From: a bacterium
Lineage (GTDB): Bacteria > Hinthialibacterota > Hinthialibacteria > Hinthialibacterales > Hinthialibacteraceae
Reading direction: 5' to 3'
Assembly: GCA_016125385.1 (NCBI GenBank)
Contig: WGLV01000005.1
Span: 1-64,000, forward strand
Length of the DNA: 64,000 nt
The stretch's first letter is position 1. Every line of letters begins with the position of its first letter. The position numbers and the translations under genes are program-made. Under the pieces are notes generated by a model. It was not told the DNA's origin. It made no database searches and saw nothing but the letters and a program-made list of their open reading frames with translations. Positions 47,259 to 56,177 of the stretch are shown one piece after another.

Positions 47259-47891
47259 TCAGCCCGCCGCCTGAGCCGCTGCGTCGCCTGCTTTTTCAGT
47301 CGCGATGCCCAGCATGTTGAGAATGGGGTCGATCATCCACGCGAGGTAATTCTGATAGATGGCCGACTGCGAGATCTGATCCCAGAAGAGCACCAGCGCG
47401 CCGACGATCGCCACGATGATGACGATGTTGATCACCAGTTTGATCGTGCCCGCGCTGCTGCCGCCTTCGCTTTTCTGATGCTTGCGCGCTTCCTTCGATC
47501 GCTTCTGCGCAATGCCGCGCATTTCCAGATCGCGCTGACATTCCAGCGAACCCAGCGTTTCGTTCAACAGAATGTTGGCGTCGTGCCATTCGATCAGCGT
47601 CTTGCGAATTTCAAGATCGGAGAGGTTCATGAAGCCTTCCAGCGAGATGGTGCGCTTGACGGTGGTCATGATCGACTGGCCGATGTGAAAATCTTTCTTG
47701 ATCACCTTCATGAAGTGACCGTGATGCTCGGCGATGATCTGTTTGATCCGCTGAAATTCACGGTCAAGATTTTTGATATCCGCGTCTTTATCAAAAAAGG
47801 TGGTGGTCAGAATCCGGTAAAACTGGTTCCAGATTTTCATAAGCATCTGGATTTCTTCCATTTCCGTTTCGATCGCTTTTACGTCGGCCAC
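47259..47891 (-). CDS. Unknown coiled-coil protein with C-terminal membrane anchor, 210 aa
   Basis: I do not recognise this protein. Residues 1-140 are almost entirely helical and charged, with heptad-like segments (IETEMEEIQMLMKIW, NLDREFQRIKQIIAEHH). A Lys/Arg and Ser/Gly-rich linker near 140 leads to one clear membrane helix (IKLVINIVIIVAIVGALVLFW), and an Ala-rich end follows. The GTG at 47891 is preferred because GGAGG lies six bases upstream; an ATG at 47897 directly abuts this ribosome site, with no room. It would lie in the cytoplasm, tail-anchored in the inner membrane. It is a single-gene unit with a strong terminator. Confidence 0.75.
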   Translation of the reverse strand: MADVKAIETEMEEIQMLMKIWNQFYRILTTTFFDKDADIKNLDREFQRIKQIIAEHHGHFMKVIKKDFHIGQSIMTTVKRTISLEGFMNLSDLEIRKTLIEWHDANILLNETLGSLECQRDLEMRGIAQKRSKEARKHQKSEGGSSAGTIKLVINIVIIVAIVGALVLFWDQISQSAIYQNYLAWMIDPILNMLGIATEKAGDAAAQAAG

Positions 47892-48032
47892 GGTCATCCT
47901 CCATGCGGCGCAATGGCGCGCCCTGATTCAGTCCTGTAATCCGGCGAACGGAGAGTCCCGGCCGCCAAAACCGCTAATAATAGTAGTCATTTGCGTGAAA
48001 AGTGAAAAGTGGTTCACAAGATAAAGTTCTGA

Positions 48033-48062
48033 TTGCTTTTCTCTCAGATTAATTTGTATAAT
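48033..48062 (+). promoter_or_regulatory. Sigma-70-type promoter of the pilin gene
   Basis: A perfect TATAAT at 48057-48062 lies 18 bp after TTGCTT at 48033-48038 (three of six matches to TTGACA). Transcription would start about 65 bases before the pilin ATG. Confidence 0.5.
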
Positions 48063-48134
48063 TGTTTCGGACATATGGACGAATTTATCATTGCGTCCAA
48101 ATGATTTTTCAGATGAATTTCTGGAGGACATGCG

Positions 48135-48734
48135 ATGAAAAAAAGTGCGTTCACTCTGATCGAACTTCTCATTGTCGTCGCCATTATCGGAATTCTAGCC
48201 GCGATCGCCGTCCCCAATTTCCTCAACGCTCAGTTCAGAGCGAAAATGGCCCGCACGTATGCTGACCTCCGCTCCGTCCAGACCGCTATCGCTACCTATC
48301 AGGTCGATCGAGGATGGGCGCCGCCGGATCTGGGAACCGAAACGGTTGACGGAAGCAGCTACGTCGCCCTGACCACGCCCGTCGCCTATCTGGGCAGTAT
48401 CGATGCCTGCCGCGATCCCTTCTTCTCTAAAATGGATGAAAGCGGTTATGCGTTCTGCGATTATGGAGCGCCGTTACGCAAAGGAGCCTCTGAATCGGCG
48501 GTTGCAGAACGTAAAAAAGAGTATGGCGGAGCGGGAGTAACCTACGTCATGGTTTCGCTCGGGCCGGATCGGGATACCGATTGGCAGTGGACCAACTGGG
48601 TGGGTGGGCTTCGCGCTTTGAAGAATCCATCCATGGCGGGCGCGAATGGCGATGGCGGATGCTTTTACTCAATCTCGAATGGTCTTAACTCCAGCGGCGA
48701 TATCGTTTCAAGCAGCGCCCGCATTTTTCAGTAA
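48135..48734 (+). CDS. Type IV pilin / GspG-like pseudopilin, 199 aa
   Basis: The class III leader MKKSA is followed by FTLIELLIVVAIIGILAAIA, with cleavage by prepilin peptidase after Ala5 and the conserved Glu at position +5 (Glu10). The rest resembles the GspG-like proteins common in PVC/Sumerlaeota-type genomes (RSVQTAIATYQVDRGW, LTTPVAYLGSI, YVMVSLGPDRDTDWQW). These proteins are usually minor pilins or secretion pseudopilins, or stand-alone surface proteins. GGAGG precedes the ATG. It has its own promoter and terminator, and no assembly ATPase or peptidase is in the window. Confidence 0.92.
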   Translation: MKKSAFTLIELLIVVAIIGILAAIAVPNFLNAQFRAKMARTYADLRSVQTAIATYQVDRGWAPPDLGTETVDGSSYVALTTPVAYLGSIDACRDPFFSKMDESGYAFCDYGAPLRKGASESAVAERKKEYGGAGVTYVMVSLGPDRDTDWQWTNWVGGLRALKNPSMAGANGDGGCFYSISNGLNSSGDIVSSSARIFQ

Positions 48735-48760
48735 ACGATCCGCCAAATCAATCCGTTATG

Positions 48761-48798
48761 GAAAGGATGGTTCTCGTGGAGCCATCCTTTCTTTTTTT
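48761..48798 (+). terminator. Intrinsic terminator of the pilin gene
   Basis: A 10-bp perfect stem (GAAAGGATGG ... CCATCCTTTC), an 11-nt loop, then seven T. Strong rho-independent terminator about 25 bases after the stop. Confidence 0.95.
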
Positions 48799-48920
48799 GA
48801 ATTCCGTTAACAGCATTCCGTTCGCGATGAACCTTGGTACAATCGGCGGAAATCTTCAGGCGCTTTTGATTTTCGCTACGATGAATCCAATTGTGCCTTT
48901 AGCGGCAAATATCATCCATC

Positions 48921-50039
48921 ATGAAACCAATCGTCCTCTTGTGTCGTATCGATGGAAACTTCGGCGGAGTAGAGCGCACGCTTCTCCATCTGGCCGCCCA
49001 TCTGCTCGAGTTCCATCCTGTCATCGTTCCGATCGCCAATCATGGAGAACTGGAAAGGAGCGCGCGGGAAGACGGCCTGACGGTTGATTTCTTGCCCATG
49101 CCGAGCCGTCTCTCTATTCTTGCGGCGCGCCGCTCCCTGATTGAGATCGCCCGTCGACATTCCGCCCGCATCATTCACACTTTCGGAATCCGGTCTAACC
49201 TGTTGGCTTGCCTGTCCCGCAAGCGATTGAACGTCCCCTGGGTAGCGCGTGTTCCAAACGTTTCATCAACGGATTACGCCAATCCCCTGCTCGGCCGATT
49301 ATCGCATGTCATCAACAACCAGTTGCTGAGCCGTGCGGATGCGGTTCAAGTCATCTCACCGCAATTACGCGATTACTACGCCGCTCTCACTCGCCCTCCC
49401 GCTCGAATCGATCTGATTCCGAATGGCGTCGACGCCGAGTTTTTTTCGCCCGTTGAATCGAACGCACAACGGCGCGCCTCGCTTGGACTGCCCGAACATG
49501 GTCACATCATTGGTTCCGTGGGCAGGCTCGATCCGGTAAAAGGCTTCAAAAAATTGATTGACGCTTTCGCCTCGTTGAAATTATCCTGGCCAGATGCGTC
49601 ATTACTGATCGCCGGCGATGGCCCCGAACGCGATGAATTACTGCGAACCGCTCGCGAATACGGCGTCGCGGATTCGCTTTACCTGCCGGGATTCATTCAG
49701 GACGTCCGTTCCTGTCTCGCCGTGATGGATGTCTACGTATGCTCATCGATTTCGGAAGGCGTCCCGAATGCCATGCTTGAAGCCATGTCGATGAGCCGGT
49801 GCGTCCTGTCGACTCGAGTCGGCGGTGTGGAGAGCATATTGCGTGACGGCTGCGAAGGCGTTTTACTGCACGAAGCCTCCGCGCGGGAAATCAGGGAACG
49901 GCTGCATGAGCTTCTCTCTGATCCCGATGAGCGGAAGCGGTTGGGCGCCAACGCGCGCGACCGCGTGATTAACGAGTTTACCTTGCGGAACATGGCGCAG
50001 TCAGTAGAAGCCATGTATCGGGAACTGATCGATCGATGA
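48921..50039 (+). CDS. Family 4 glycosyltransferase, GT-B fold, 372 aa
   Basis: A retaining sugar transferase. The N-terminal half has GNFGGVERTLLHLAAHL and RIIHTFGIRSNLLA; the C-terminal half has IGSVGRLDPVKGFKKLI, LLIAGDGPERDEL, VYVCSSISEGVPNAMLEAMS and GCEGVLL with the EX7E motif around the last. This is the GT4 pattern for surface-polysaccharide synthesis at the cytoplasmic membrane face. Its stop overlaps the start of the next GT2 gene (ATGA), so they are translationally coupled. Confidence 0.93.
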   Translation: MKPIVLLCRIDGNFGGVERTLLHLAAHLLEFHPVIVPIANHGELERSAREDGLTVDFLPMPSRLSILAARRSLIEIARRHSARIIHTFGIRSNLLACLSRKRLNVPWVARVPNVSSTDYANPLLGRLSHVINNQLLSRADAVQVISPQLRDYYAALTRPPARIDLIPNGVDAEFFSPVESNAQRRASLGLPEHGHIIGSVGRLDPVKGFKKLIDAFASLKLSWPDASLLIAGDGPERDELLRTAREYGVADSLYLPGFIQDVRSCLAVMDVYVCSSISEGVPNAMLEAMSMSRCVLSTRVGGVESILRDGCEGVLLHEASAREIRERLHELLSDPDERKRLGANARDRVINEFTLRNMAQSVEAMYRELIDR

Positions 50040-51058
50040 GCATGAACGCGGCCTTCTCCATTGTGATTCCCGTCTACAACGGCGAGAGCACCTTACCTGA
50101 CACGCTGAAAAGCATTCAGCGGGTCGAGGGCGATTTTGAATTCATCGTGGTTGACGACGGCTCTACGGATCGCACCGCCGAACTGGCTCGCGAAGCAGGA
50201 GCGCGCGTGGTTTCGATGGAAAAGAATTCAGGGCCAGCCACCGCCCGCAACCGGGGAGGACGCGAAGCGAAAAACGATATCATCGTCTTCACGGACAGCG
50301 ACGTCCTTGTACCCAGATCGCTGCTGCAAATGCTCGGGAAGCAGTTCGAAACCAGCGGCGCCGATTGCGTTCAGGGCGTGTTTTCCGATGTCTGCCCTTT
50401 TTCCAACTACTTTTCGCAATACAAAAATCTGTATAACCGCTACGTGCTTGTCCAGTTGCCGGATTGGATCGATACCACCTTCACTTCTCTCACCGCGGTG
50501 AAGAAGAGCGCTTTTATCGCATGCGGCGGATTTGATGACAATATTCGCGGCGCTTCGATTGAAGACCGCACTCTCGGCCGCCGCCTGGTTCGGGCTGGTT
50601 ACCGCATCCGGCTCGATCGATCCATCGAAGTGGTCCACAACAAACGCCTGACGGTCAGAGGGTTTATTCGCAACCAGTTTCGCCGCTCGCGTGATCTGGC
50701 TAAATTTCTTCTTCGTAACAAGTTTGATTCTCCTCCTGCGAAAACCGCCGTTCAGCACGCTGAAAAAGGCCGTTTTGGCACGAATTCACTCTCAACCATG
50801 CTGCGTTTGCCGCTGGTATATCTCATCCTGTTATTCATCGCGATCGGATGCTTTCAGCCGGTGTTCTTTTCGCTGGGAGTGGCTTTCGCTTGTCTTTATC
50901 TGTACCTCATTTTGCCATTTGAGATGCACCTGCTTCGCCAACGCGGGCTCTGGTTCGCCATGAAGGGGATCCCGGTGAATGCGCTTGACGCCGTGGTCAG
51001 TGGATTCGGCGTGGGTTTGGGAATGGTTGAGTATTTGATTCTCAAGCGAAAATATTGA
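50036..51058 (+). CDS. Membrane-anchored family 2 glycosyltransferase, 340 aa
   Basis: N-terminal GT2 fold with FSIVIPVYNGESTLPDTL, VVDDGSTDRTAELARE, a DXD motif in VFTDSDVLVP, and the ED/QxxR-like region GASIEDRTLGRRLVRAGY. The C-terminal 90 residues hold two to three hydrophobic segments (LVYLILLFIAIGCF, FFSLGVAFACLYLYLI). Such enzymes act on undecaprenyl-linked or other lipid-linked glycans at the inner membrane. It is coupled to the upstream GT4 gene by a four-base overlap. tRNA-Arg follows after about 90 bp. Confidence 0.92.
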   Translation: MSMNAAFSIVIPVYNGESTLPDTLKSIQRVEGDFEFIVVDDGSTDRTAELAREAGARVVSMEKNSGPATARNRGGREAKNDIIVFTDSDVLVPRSLLQMLGKQFETSGADCVQGVFSDVCPFSNYFSQYKNLYNRYVLVQLPDWIDTTFTSLTAVKKSAFIACGGFDDNIRGASIEDRTLGRRLVRAGYRIRLDRSIEVVHNKRLTVRGFIRNQFRRSRDLAKFLLRNKFDSPPAKTAVQHAEKGRFGTNSLSTMLRLPLVYLILLFIAIGCFQPVFFSLGVAFACLYLYLILPFEMHLLRQRGLWFAMKGIPVNALDAVVSGFGVGLGMVEYLILKRKY

Positions 51059-51101
51059 GCGAGTCCGCTCCGGTCCGGTTTCGGATCAGGCGCCGTAATT
51101 C

Positions 51102-51107
51102 TATAAT
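51102..51107 (+). promoter_or_regulatory. Putative -10 box of tRNA-Arg
   Basis: Perfect TATAAT about 38 bases before the tRNA; the hexamer at 17 bp upstream (TTTCGG) is a weak -35. Confidence 0.5.
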
Positions 51108-51145
51108 CAGCCGAGTTAAAGAACCGATTTGAACTCTCGATATCA

Positions 51146-51218
51146 GCGCCCATAGCTCAATGGATAGAGCACCTGCCTTCTAAGCAGGTGGTTGCAGGTT
51201 CGAGTCCTGCTGGGCGTG
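51146..51218 (+). tRNA. tRNA-Arg (anticodon TCT)
   Basis: A cloverleaf by eye: acceptor GCGCCCA/TGGGCGT, D-stem GCTC/GAGC, anticodon stem CCTGC/GCAGG with loop CTTCTAA (anticodon TCT), T-stem GCAGG/CCTGC with loop TTCGAGT, discriminator G. CCA is not encoded, unlike tRNA-Pro. Confidence 0.95.
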
Positions 51219-51282
51219 ATGATTTTTTCTGTTGCATTCATCGTTCGATCCTGTTTTTTTGTTCCTTCTCCGATCGCTTTAA

Positions 51283-51325
51283 TGACAAAAATAATTCCCA
51301 TCTCTCATCGCTGAAAGATGGGAAT
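51283..51325 (-). terminator. Intrinsic terminator of the porin gene
   Basis: On the minus strand: a 10-bp perfect stem (ATTCCCATCT ... AGATGGGAAT) with a 12-nt loop, then a T-rich tail (TATTTTTG). Confidence 0.85.
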
Positions 51326-51353
51326 CATGCAATCGTTTCCGGTTGTTGAGAAA

Positions 51354-52688
51354 TTAGAATTTATAAATCAGTGATGTCTGCAAACGCAGCGCGTCGCCGT
51401 CATCAATGTCTTTGTAATCCGTCTGCCAGTAAGAAACCTCCAAACCAACCAGCATTGATGGATTCAGCATGTAAATCGCATTGCCGAAATACGCGATGTT
51501 TCGGGTTCGTCCCCCGGAGACGACGTAATAATCCTCTGGATTGTCGAACCCGGCGCCCACGTTAAAGTTCCACTGCTCGACCGGCGTGTACGAAAGAGAA
51601 GCCCAGCCTCCATTCGCGGGAATTTCCCGGCCGAGGAGCGAATTGACTCCCTGTCCGATGCCGCCGTAATACGCATCAAGATTTTCACCAGTGAACAACT
51701 CGCCGCGAAAAGTAAGTTGGGTGAATAAAGGAATCGCGAGATCGAGATTGAGAGACCATGAATCGTAATCCTGATTGTCCTTATCGTTTTCTTCCTGACC
51801 GTAATGTCCAGACAACCCGACTTCCGTCTTCTTATCGGCCAATCCTGGGAACGAATACGCGACGCGGCTCTGCATGGTTGGAAAGCCGGAATCGGAACCC
51901 GTATCGTTGCCAAGCACATCGTCGCCAATGGTACGGGTAAGCGCGTTTTCAAAAGTCAGTTTTGAATCGCCGCCCAGATCAAACCCTTTGGTGACTCGCA
52001 ACTGAGGGCGGCGATAGCCGATGTTGCCCGCGTCCCAGAGCGGAAGAAAATTCAACATGGTTGGGTATGACGGCGAAATCACGTCCCACGTCTGCCCGGC
52101 GAGAACCGCCAGATCGTAATCCGGCCATTCGATTTGAGCGTAGGCGTGGCGCAGGCGAAGGTGCGGTTTGTTTTCCGCGCCGCCTCCATAAAAATCGACT
52201 TCAATCTTCCCGCTGGTTTTGGCGTTTCCCAGTTCGGGCCCCTTCAGGTTCAAGCCAAAACGCGACTGATTCGCGGTAATGTTGAATTGTGAATCATCCG
52301 CTCCGCCCAATTCAGGCATGACATACGTTGCGTAATTTCCTGGCGACACGTGCGAGTCGTCGTACGAGGCGTCCAGTTTCAGATACCCATACAACTCGGC
52401 GCCGTATTTGGAAGTGATGGAGTTTTGTGCGGTGTTTGCTGTAGCCGCCACCGTTTCGGTTAAGGTTGAAACCTGTTCGCTCGCCTGCTGAATCGTTTCC
52501 TGCGATTGAGCGACTTTCTGTTCGAGACGGGCGTTTTGCGACTCAAGCGTATCGACGCGCTGCATGAGCAGCTTGATCTGTTCTTTCAACTGTTGAATTT
52601 CGGTTTGGGAATTTTGAGCCTGAGAAGGGTATGCCGCCAATACACACACACATACAACTAACGTCCCGAATGATCCGATCGATTTCAT
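51354..52688 (-). CDS. DcaP-like trimeric outer-membrane porin, 444 aa
   Basis: The ATG at 52688 is supported by GGAG eight bases upstream and starts a signal peptide (MKSIGSFGTLVVCVCVLAAYPSQA). A longer frame to 52748 is not signal-like. A periplasmic coiled coil (QTEIQQLKEQIKLLMQRVDTLE) and then about sixteen beta strands follow, with aromatic girdles (GAELYGYLKLDASYDDSH, LRLRHAYAQIEW, GLEVSYWQTDYKD). The C-terminus ends SLIYKF, a Phe-ended strand. This layout (coiled coil plus barrel) matches the DcaP/porin-7-like families that take up carboxylates or sugars. It is a single-gene unit with a strong terminator. Confidence 0.85.
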   Translation of the reverse strand: MKSIGSFGTLVVCVCVLAAYPSQAQNSQTEIQQLKEQIKLLMQRVDTLESQNARLEQKVAQSQETIQQASEQVSTLTETVAATANTAQNSITSKYGAELYGYLKLDASYDDSHVSPGNYATYVMPELGGADDSQFNITANQSRFGLNLKGPELGNAKTSGKIEVDFYGGGAENKPHLRLRHAYAQIEWPDYDLAVLAGQTWDVISPSYPTMLNFLPLWDAGNIGYRRPQLRVTKGFDLGGDSKLTFENALTRTIGDDVLGNDTGSDSGFPTMQSRVAYSFPGLADKKTEVGLSGHYGQEENDKDNQDYDSWSLNLDLAIPLFTQLTFRGELFTGENLDAYYGGIGQGVNSLLGREIPANGGWASLSYTPVEQWNFNVGAGFDNPEDYYVVSGGRTRNIAYFGNAIYMLNPSMLVGLEVSYWQTDYKDIDDGDALRLQTSLIYKF

Positions 52689-52883
52689 GACAGTCTCCAA
52701 TGATGTAAACTCAAAGTTGCAGCAATACACGAAAACGCTGCAATTCACATGAAAATACAGGCGAATTTGAAAACCAACACATCAGCGCAAGTGAAAAGAA
52801 TCGAAAGGAACATCCAGCATTTATAAAAAGTGTATCTGGAATAGAGCGATCCGCAATCCTCAGAAAAAAATATATTGATTTCT

Positions 52884-54329
52884 TTAACTGTAAAGCATAT
52901 CAAATGACCACTCATTCAGAGGAGTAAATAAAGATGGGTCGATTTCGATATCGAATCCGAATGGAGAGGATCGGACGGAATTCAGATTGATTCGGCCCGA
53001 TTGAATTCGTAATGTGGGGAAACCGTCCCGGGAGGGTTCATACAAATCGTTGTGTTTTGACAGAACGGAGTTTTGAACGGAAAGAGGCCACATCCCAAGC
53101 CCGGAGAAATAATGGTGTCCGTTACGCTCAACGTGTTCCACGCCCAGAAGCGACATAATCGCGAGGTCCTGAAGCAACGCGATCGGCCCGACGTTGGCCA
53201 GATCTTCGCCGCTGAGTATGTAGCGTTTGCCGATCGAGTTCTGGTTGCGGCAGGCGATATAACAGGCGTTCGCGATTCCCTTCATCACGCCCTTGCAGTT
53301 TTTATGGCTGGTTCCCACGTATCCGGTTTGGAGCGCGTTTCTCAGGCTGTCGATTGAGCCGTCCGCTTCATCGATGATGGTGGGGGGAGCATCCGGCCAG
53401 TTAACCCAATCCGCCTGAGTCGTTTCGGTTAGAGCGGAGTCGCGGTGAATCGGTTGTTCGACAAAAATCATTCTTTCAAGAAAATCAGTCAGGGTTGAAT
53501 CGGAAGTTATCGCTTCCCAGAACGCGCGAAACGCGGCGACGTCATGAAATTGCTCGTTCCCGTCAAGAGTGAACTCGAACCGGCCATCCGTGGTTTGTTG
53601 AAGAAGCCGGGCGATTTGATGAAGCCGGGGCGCGTCTATCGCGGGATCGCCGCAGACTTTGATTTTGAAATGAGAAAGACCATACCGGTTTATGCAGTCT
53701 TGAAGCGATTGAGGAAGGCCGTCGTCGATTTTTTCTCCGTCTGGAATATCGCTTACATCGAGGGGATCGGCCAACCCGACGGTATGGCGAGCGATAACGG
53801 ACTGTAATGGCGCCTCCGGCAACCAGTCTCCGGGAGTCGAGCCTTTCAGTTCAGGATGGATGTCTCCAAGTTCGACGCCCAGCAAATTCTGATGAACGGC
53901 ATGGGAGATCGTCGTGTTATTCGCTCTGCAAAAGGCGTCGAGCAGGGCGCGTTCAACGAGGCTGACTCCGAATCCCCAGAGCAAAGGGGGATGAGCGGAT
54001 TGCGTTTCAGCCTGGCGTAACATGGTCTCACGCCATAGATGATAGGGCGATTGTGCTTCTCCCGCATCAATTGCATGACCGCATGCGGAGCGGATTACGC
54101 CGAACATATCCTGCAGATCGTCTTCGAAACTCGTATCAGGGTTTTTTGTGAACCACTTCGGCGGCAGGCCTTCCGCCGCGAGTCCACTCTGATGAACGCC
54201 ATTTATGACCGCGTTGACTCGCACGAGAATATGCGGAACGGCGGTCAGGACCGCGATGCCGTATTTGAAAGGCATTCGGGTCCGCATGGCAAGCACGTGA
54301 AAGTCGCATGATTCAATACGAAGGGGCAT
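52884..54329 (-). CDS. Enolase-superfamily protein (mandelate racemase/muconate-lactonizing-like), 481 aa
   Basis: The ATG at 54329 (MPLRIESCDFHVL) is preferred over a TTG at 54335. The C-terminal barrel carries the superfamily ligands in order: Lys in FKIKVCGDPAID, Asp in FTLDGNEQF, Glu in IFVEQPIHRD, Glu/Asp in IIDEADGS and a Lys in GTSHKNCKGV. These match a dipeptide-epimerase or dehydratase-like subgroup, but the substrate cannot be named. It is longer than most family members (usually 350-450). It is 17 bp behind a small unknown gene on the same strand, which may be co-transcribed. Confidence 0.82.
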   Translation of the reverse strand: MPLRIESCDFHVLAMRTRMPFKYGIAVLTAVPHILVRVNAVINGVHQSGLAAEGLPPKWFTKNPDTSFEDDLQDMFGVIRSACGHAIDAGEAQSPYHLWRETMLRQAETQSAHPPLLWGFGVSLVERALLDAFCRANNTTISHAVHQNLLGVELGDIHPELKGSTPGDWLPEAPLQSVIARHTVGLADPLDVSDIPDGEKIDDGLPQSLQDCINRYGLSHFKIKVCGDPAIDAPRLHQIARLLQQTTDGRFEFTLDGNEQFHDVAAFRAFWEAITSDSTLTDFLERMIFVEQPIHRDSALTETTQADWVNWPDAPPTIIDEADGSIDSLRNALQTGYVGTSHKNCKGVMKGIANACYIACRNQNSIGKRYILSGEDLANVGPIALLQDLAIMSLLGVEHVERNGHHYFSGLGMWPLSVQNSVLSKHNDLYEPSRDGFPTLRIQSGRINLNSVRSSPFGFDIEIDPSLFTPLNEWSFDMLYS

Positions 54330-54346
54330 TCTCAATCAACCAATCA

Positions 54347-54706
54347 TTACCGGGGAAAAACACGATCGACGATTCCATTGACGCATTTCTCGACATCTTT
54401 CGTCATGTGTAGTTGAACGTGTTGTAAATCCAGACACAAATCGACGAGGGGGGAGATTTCTTCCTGTGAGGCGTTATTGGCGCGGGCGTCTTCGATCATA
54501 TTTTCAACTTTGCCCAGAATCGCCTGGCAGTCGGCAAGCCGGGTATGGATGTCTTTCATCAATTGGAGCAGGCTCGCGGACAGGTATTCGGAGCTGCCCT
54601 TCTGAACCACCACCAGTTTGGATACGACGTCTTCAAAATCACCCATATAAGGCGCGCCGTCGCGGTAAAAGCGATGCAGGGTTTTTTCCTGTTCGGTTTG
54701 CGTCAT
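54347..54706 (-). CDS. Small helical protein of unknown function, 119 aa
   Basis: I do not recognise this protein. It is predicted fully helical with an acidic N-terminus (TQTEQEKTLHRFYRDGAPYMG), then ASLLQLMKDIHTRLADC and VDLCLDLQHVQLHMTKDVEKCV, suggesting a helical bundle. Three Cys residues lie in the helices. The ATG at 54706 is supported by AAAGGGAG; a frame extension to 54751 has no ribosome site. It is the first gene of a likely two-gene unit with the enolase-superfamily gene. Confidence 0.6.
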   Translation of the reverse strand: MTQTEQEKTLHRFYRDGAPYMGDFEDVVSKLVVVQKGSSEYLSASLLQLMKDIHTRLADCQAILGKVENMIEDARANNASQEEISPLVDLCLDLQHVQLHMTKDVEKCVNGIVDRVFPR

Positions 54707-54880
54707 GAGCGAGTCTCCCTTTGCTTCCTTATCGTTTAACCATTCTATCATGAATTCTCGCGGGATCGGCGATTATCCGTGTATTGAATCAAAAACATCT
54801 ATCCAACAACCGGTTTTCATGGTATTGAATTATGCGTTTGCTTTTCATCTATTTCAATCAAACCTGTGGGAGATTTCGAA

Positions 54881-55750
54881 ATGAAACGTAGAACCATGCT
54901 TGCTTCGCTGGCCGCGGGCGCGACGGCGTTGACCCGGCCTTCCGCCATGATGGCGCAAGCCGCCGCTTCCGGCTCCGGCGCTTCGTTTAAACTGGGGCTG
55001 GTTACCTATAACCTGGCGAAGGACTGGGATCTGGACACGATTATCGCCAACTGCTCCAAAACAGGGTTTCAGGGCGTCGAGCTCAGAACGACGCACGCCC
55101 ACAAAGTGGAAGTCAATCTGAACAAAGCCCAGCGGGCGGAGGTCAAAAAGAAGTTTGAAGATTCGCCAATAGAGCTGATTGGTCTGGGGAGCGCATTTGA
55201 CTTCCACACGCCCGATCAGGACAAACTGAAGCGTGATATCGAGGCGACCAAGGAATACATCGTCCTTGCTCATGACGTAGGCGGCGGCGGCGTCAAAGTC
55301 AGGCCCAATGGCTTGCCCGATGGAATCCCCAAAGAAAAAACCATCGCGCAAATCGGCTCGTCACTGCGTGAAATCGGCGCTTTCGCCTCCGATTACGGGA
55401 TTCAAATTCGGGTAGAGATGCACGGCAGCAAAACCTCCGAACCGCCGAACATGCGGGCGATCATGGATGCGGCCGATCATCCAAACGTGGGATTGTGCTG
55501 GAACTCAAACGCGCTGGACGTTGACGGACAGGGTTGGGATTATAATTTCAACCTGTGCAAGGACAAAATTTTCAGCGCGCATATGCGCGATTTGTACGAT
55601 GAAGAGTATCCCTACCGCAAGTTGTACCAGGGGCTGAAAGGCGTCGGTTTTACGGGATTCACCATGGCTGAAATTCAGGAAAGCAGCGATCCGATCCGGG
55701 TGATGAATTATTACCGCGGGATGTGGAAAGCGCTTCAGAATCTCTTGTAA
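54881..55750 (+). CDS. Second Tat-exported TIM-barrel (sugar phosphate isomerase/epimerase-like) protein, 289 aa
   Basis: The ATG at 54881 has GGGAG upstream. The leader MKRRTMLASLAAGATALTRP has consecutive arginines and a hydrophobic core, so twin-arginine export is likely. The TIM barrel has LGLVTYNLAKDWDLD, GFQGVELRTTHAHKVEV, QIRVEMHGSKTSEPPN, VGLCWNSNALD, ISAHMRDLYDEEYPY and GFTMAEIQESSD, with metal ligands expected at the Glu/His/Asp ends of strands. It is a paralogue of the protein at 25362, but the sequences are well diverged. The substrate is unknown. It stands alone upstream of the Hpt gene. Confidence 0.86.
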   Translation: MKRRTMLASLAAGATALTRPSAMMAQAAASGSGASFKLGLVTYNLAKDWDLDTIIANCSKTGFQGVELRTTHAHKVEVNLNKAQRAEVKKKFEDSPIELIGLGSAFDFHTPDQDKLKRDIEATKEYIVLAHDVGGGGVKVRPNGLPDGIPKEKTIAQIGSSLREIGAFASDYGIQIRVEMHGSKTSEPPNMRAIMDAADHPNVGLCWNSNALDVDGQGWDYNFNLCKDKIFSAHMRDLYDEEYPYRKLYQGLKGVGFTGFTMAEIQESSDPIRVMNYYRGMWKALQNLL

Positions 55751-55829
55751 TCGCAAAAAAACAATTGACGGATGATTTGTTTGGGGGTTTAGTTTATTTT
55801 CCTGATCCCAAAACGCAGGTAAAAGCAGG

Positions 55830-56177
55830 ATGTGTCTGGATCGAAGCGCGATTACTCGAATAGAACAGGTGGGCGGCGCTGAGCTCGTCGTCAAGATGAT
55901 TCATCTTTTTTCGGCGAATGCGCCGGATAAGTTGAACAAGGCGAAAGAGGCCCGCGAGTCAGGCGACCTGAAGGCCTTGAGCGAAGCCGCCCACTCGATT
56001 AAATCCAGTTCCGGAAACTTTGGAGCCAGCGACCTTTTTAAAAAAGCCGAGCTGGTAGAGCGTCTCGCACGGGAGCAGAACCAGGCGGAAGCGTATCAGG
56101 AACTGGACGTACTTGAGAGAGTTTTGATACAGACGCTGGCCGCACTGAATGAGGTGTTATCCGAGTATCAACCATGA
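55830..56177 (+). CDS. Histidine phosphotransfer (Hpt) domain protein, 115 aa
   Basis: A single-domain Hpt protein. The phosphoacceptor is His55 in EAAHSIKSSSGNFGA, the usual AHSLKGSSxNxGA box with Ser instead of Gly after Lys. A second helix carries ELVERLAREQNQAEA. It passes phosphate from a hybrid kinase to a response regulator. Its last bases overlap the start of the CheY-like gene, so the two are made together. No sensor kinase is adjacent. Confidence 0.92.
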   Translation: MCLDRSAITRIEQVGGAELVVKMIHLFSANAPDKLNKAKEARESGDLKALSEAAHSIKSSSGNFGASDLFKKAELVERLAREQNQAEAYQELDVLERVLIQTLAALNEVLSEYQP

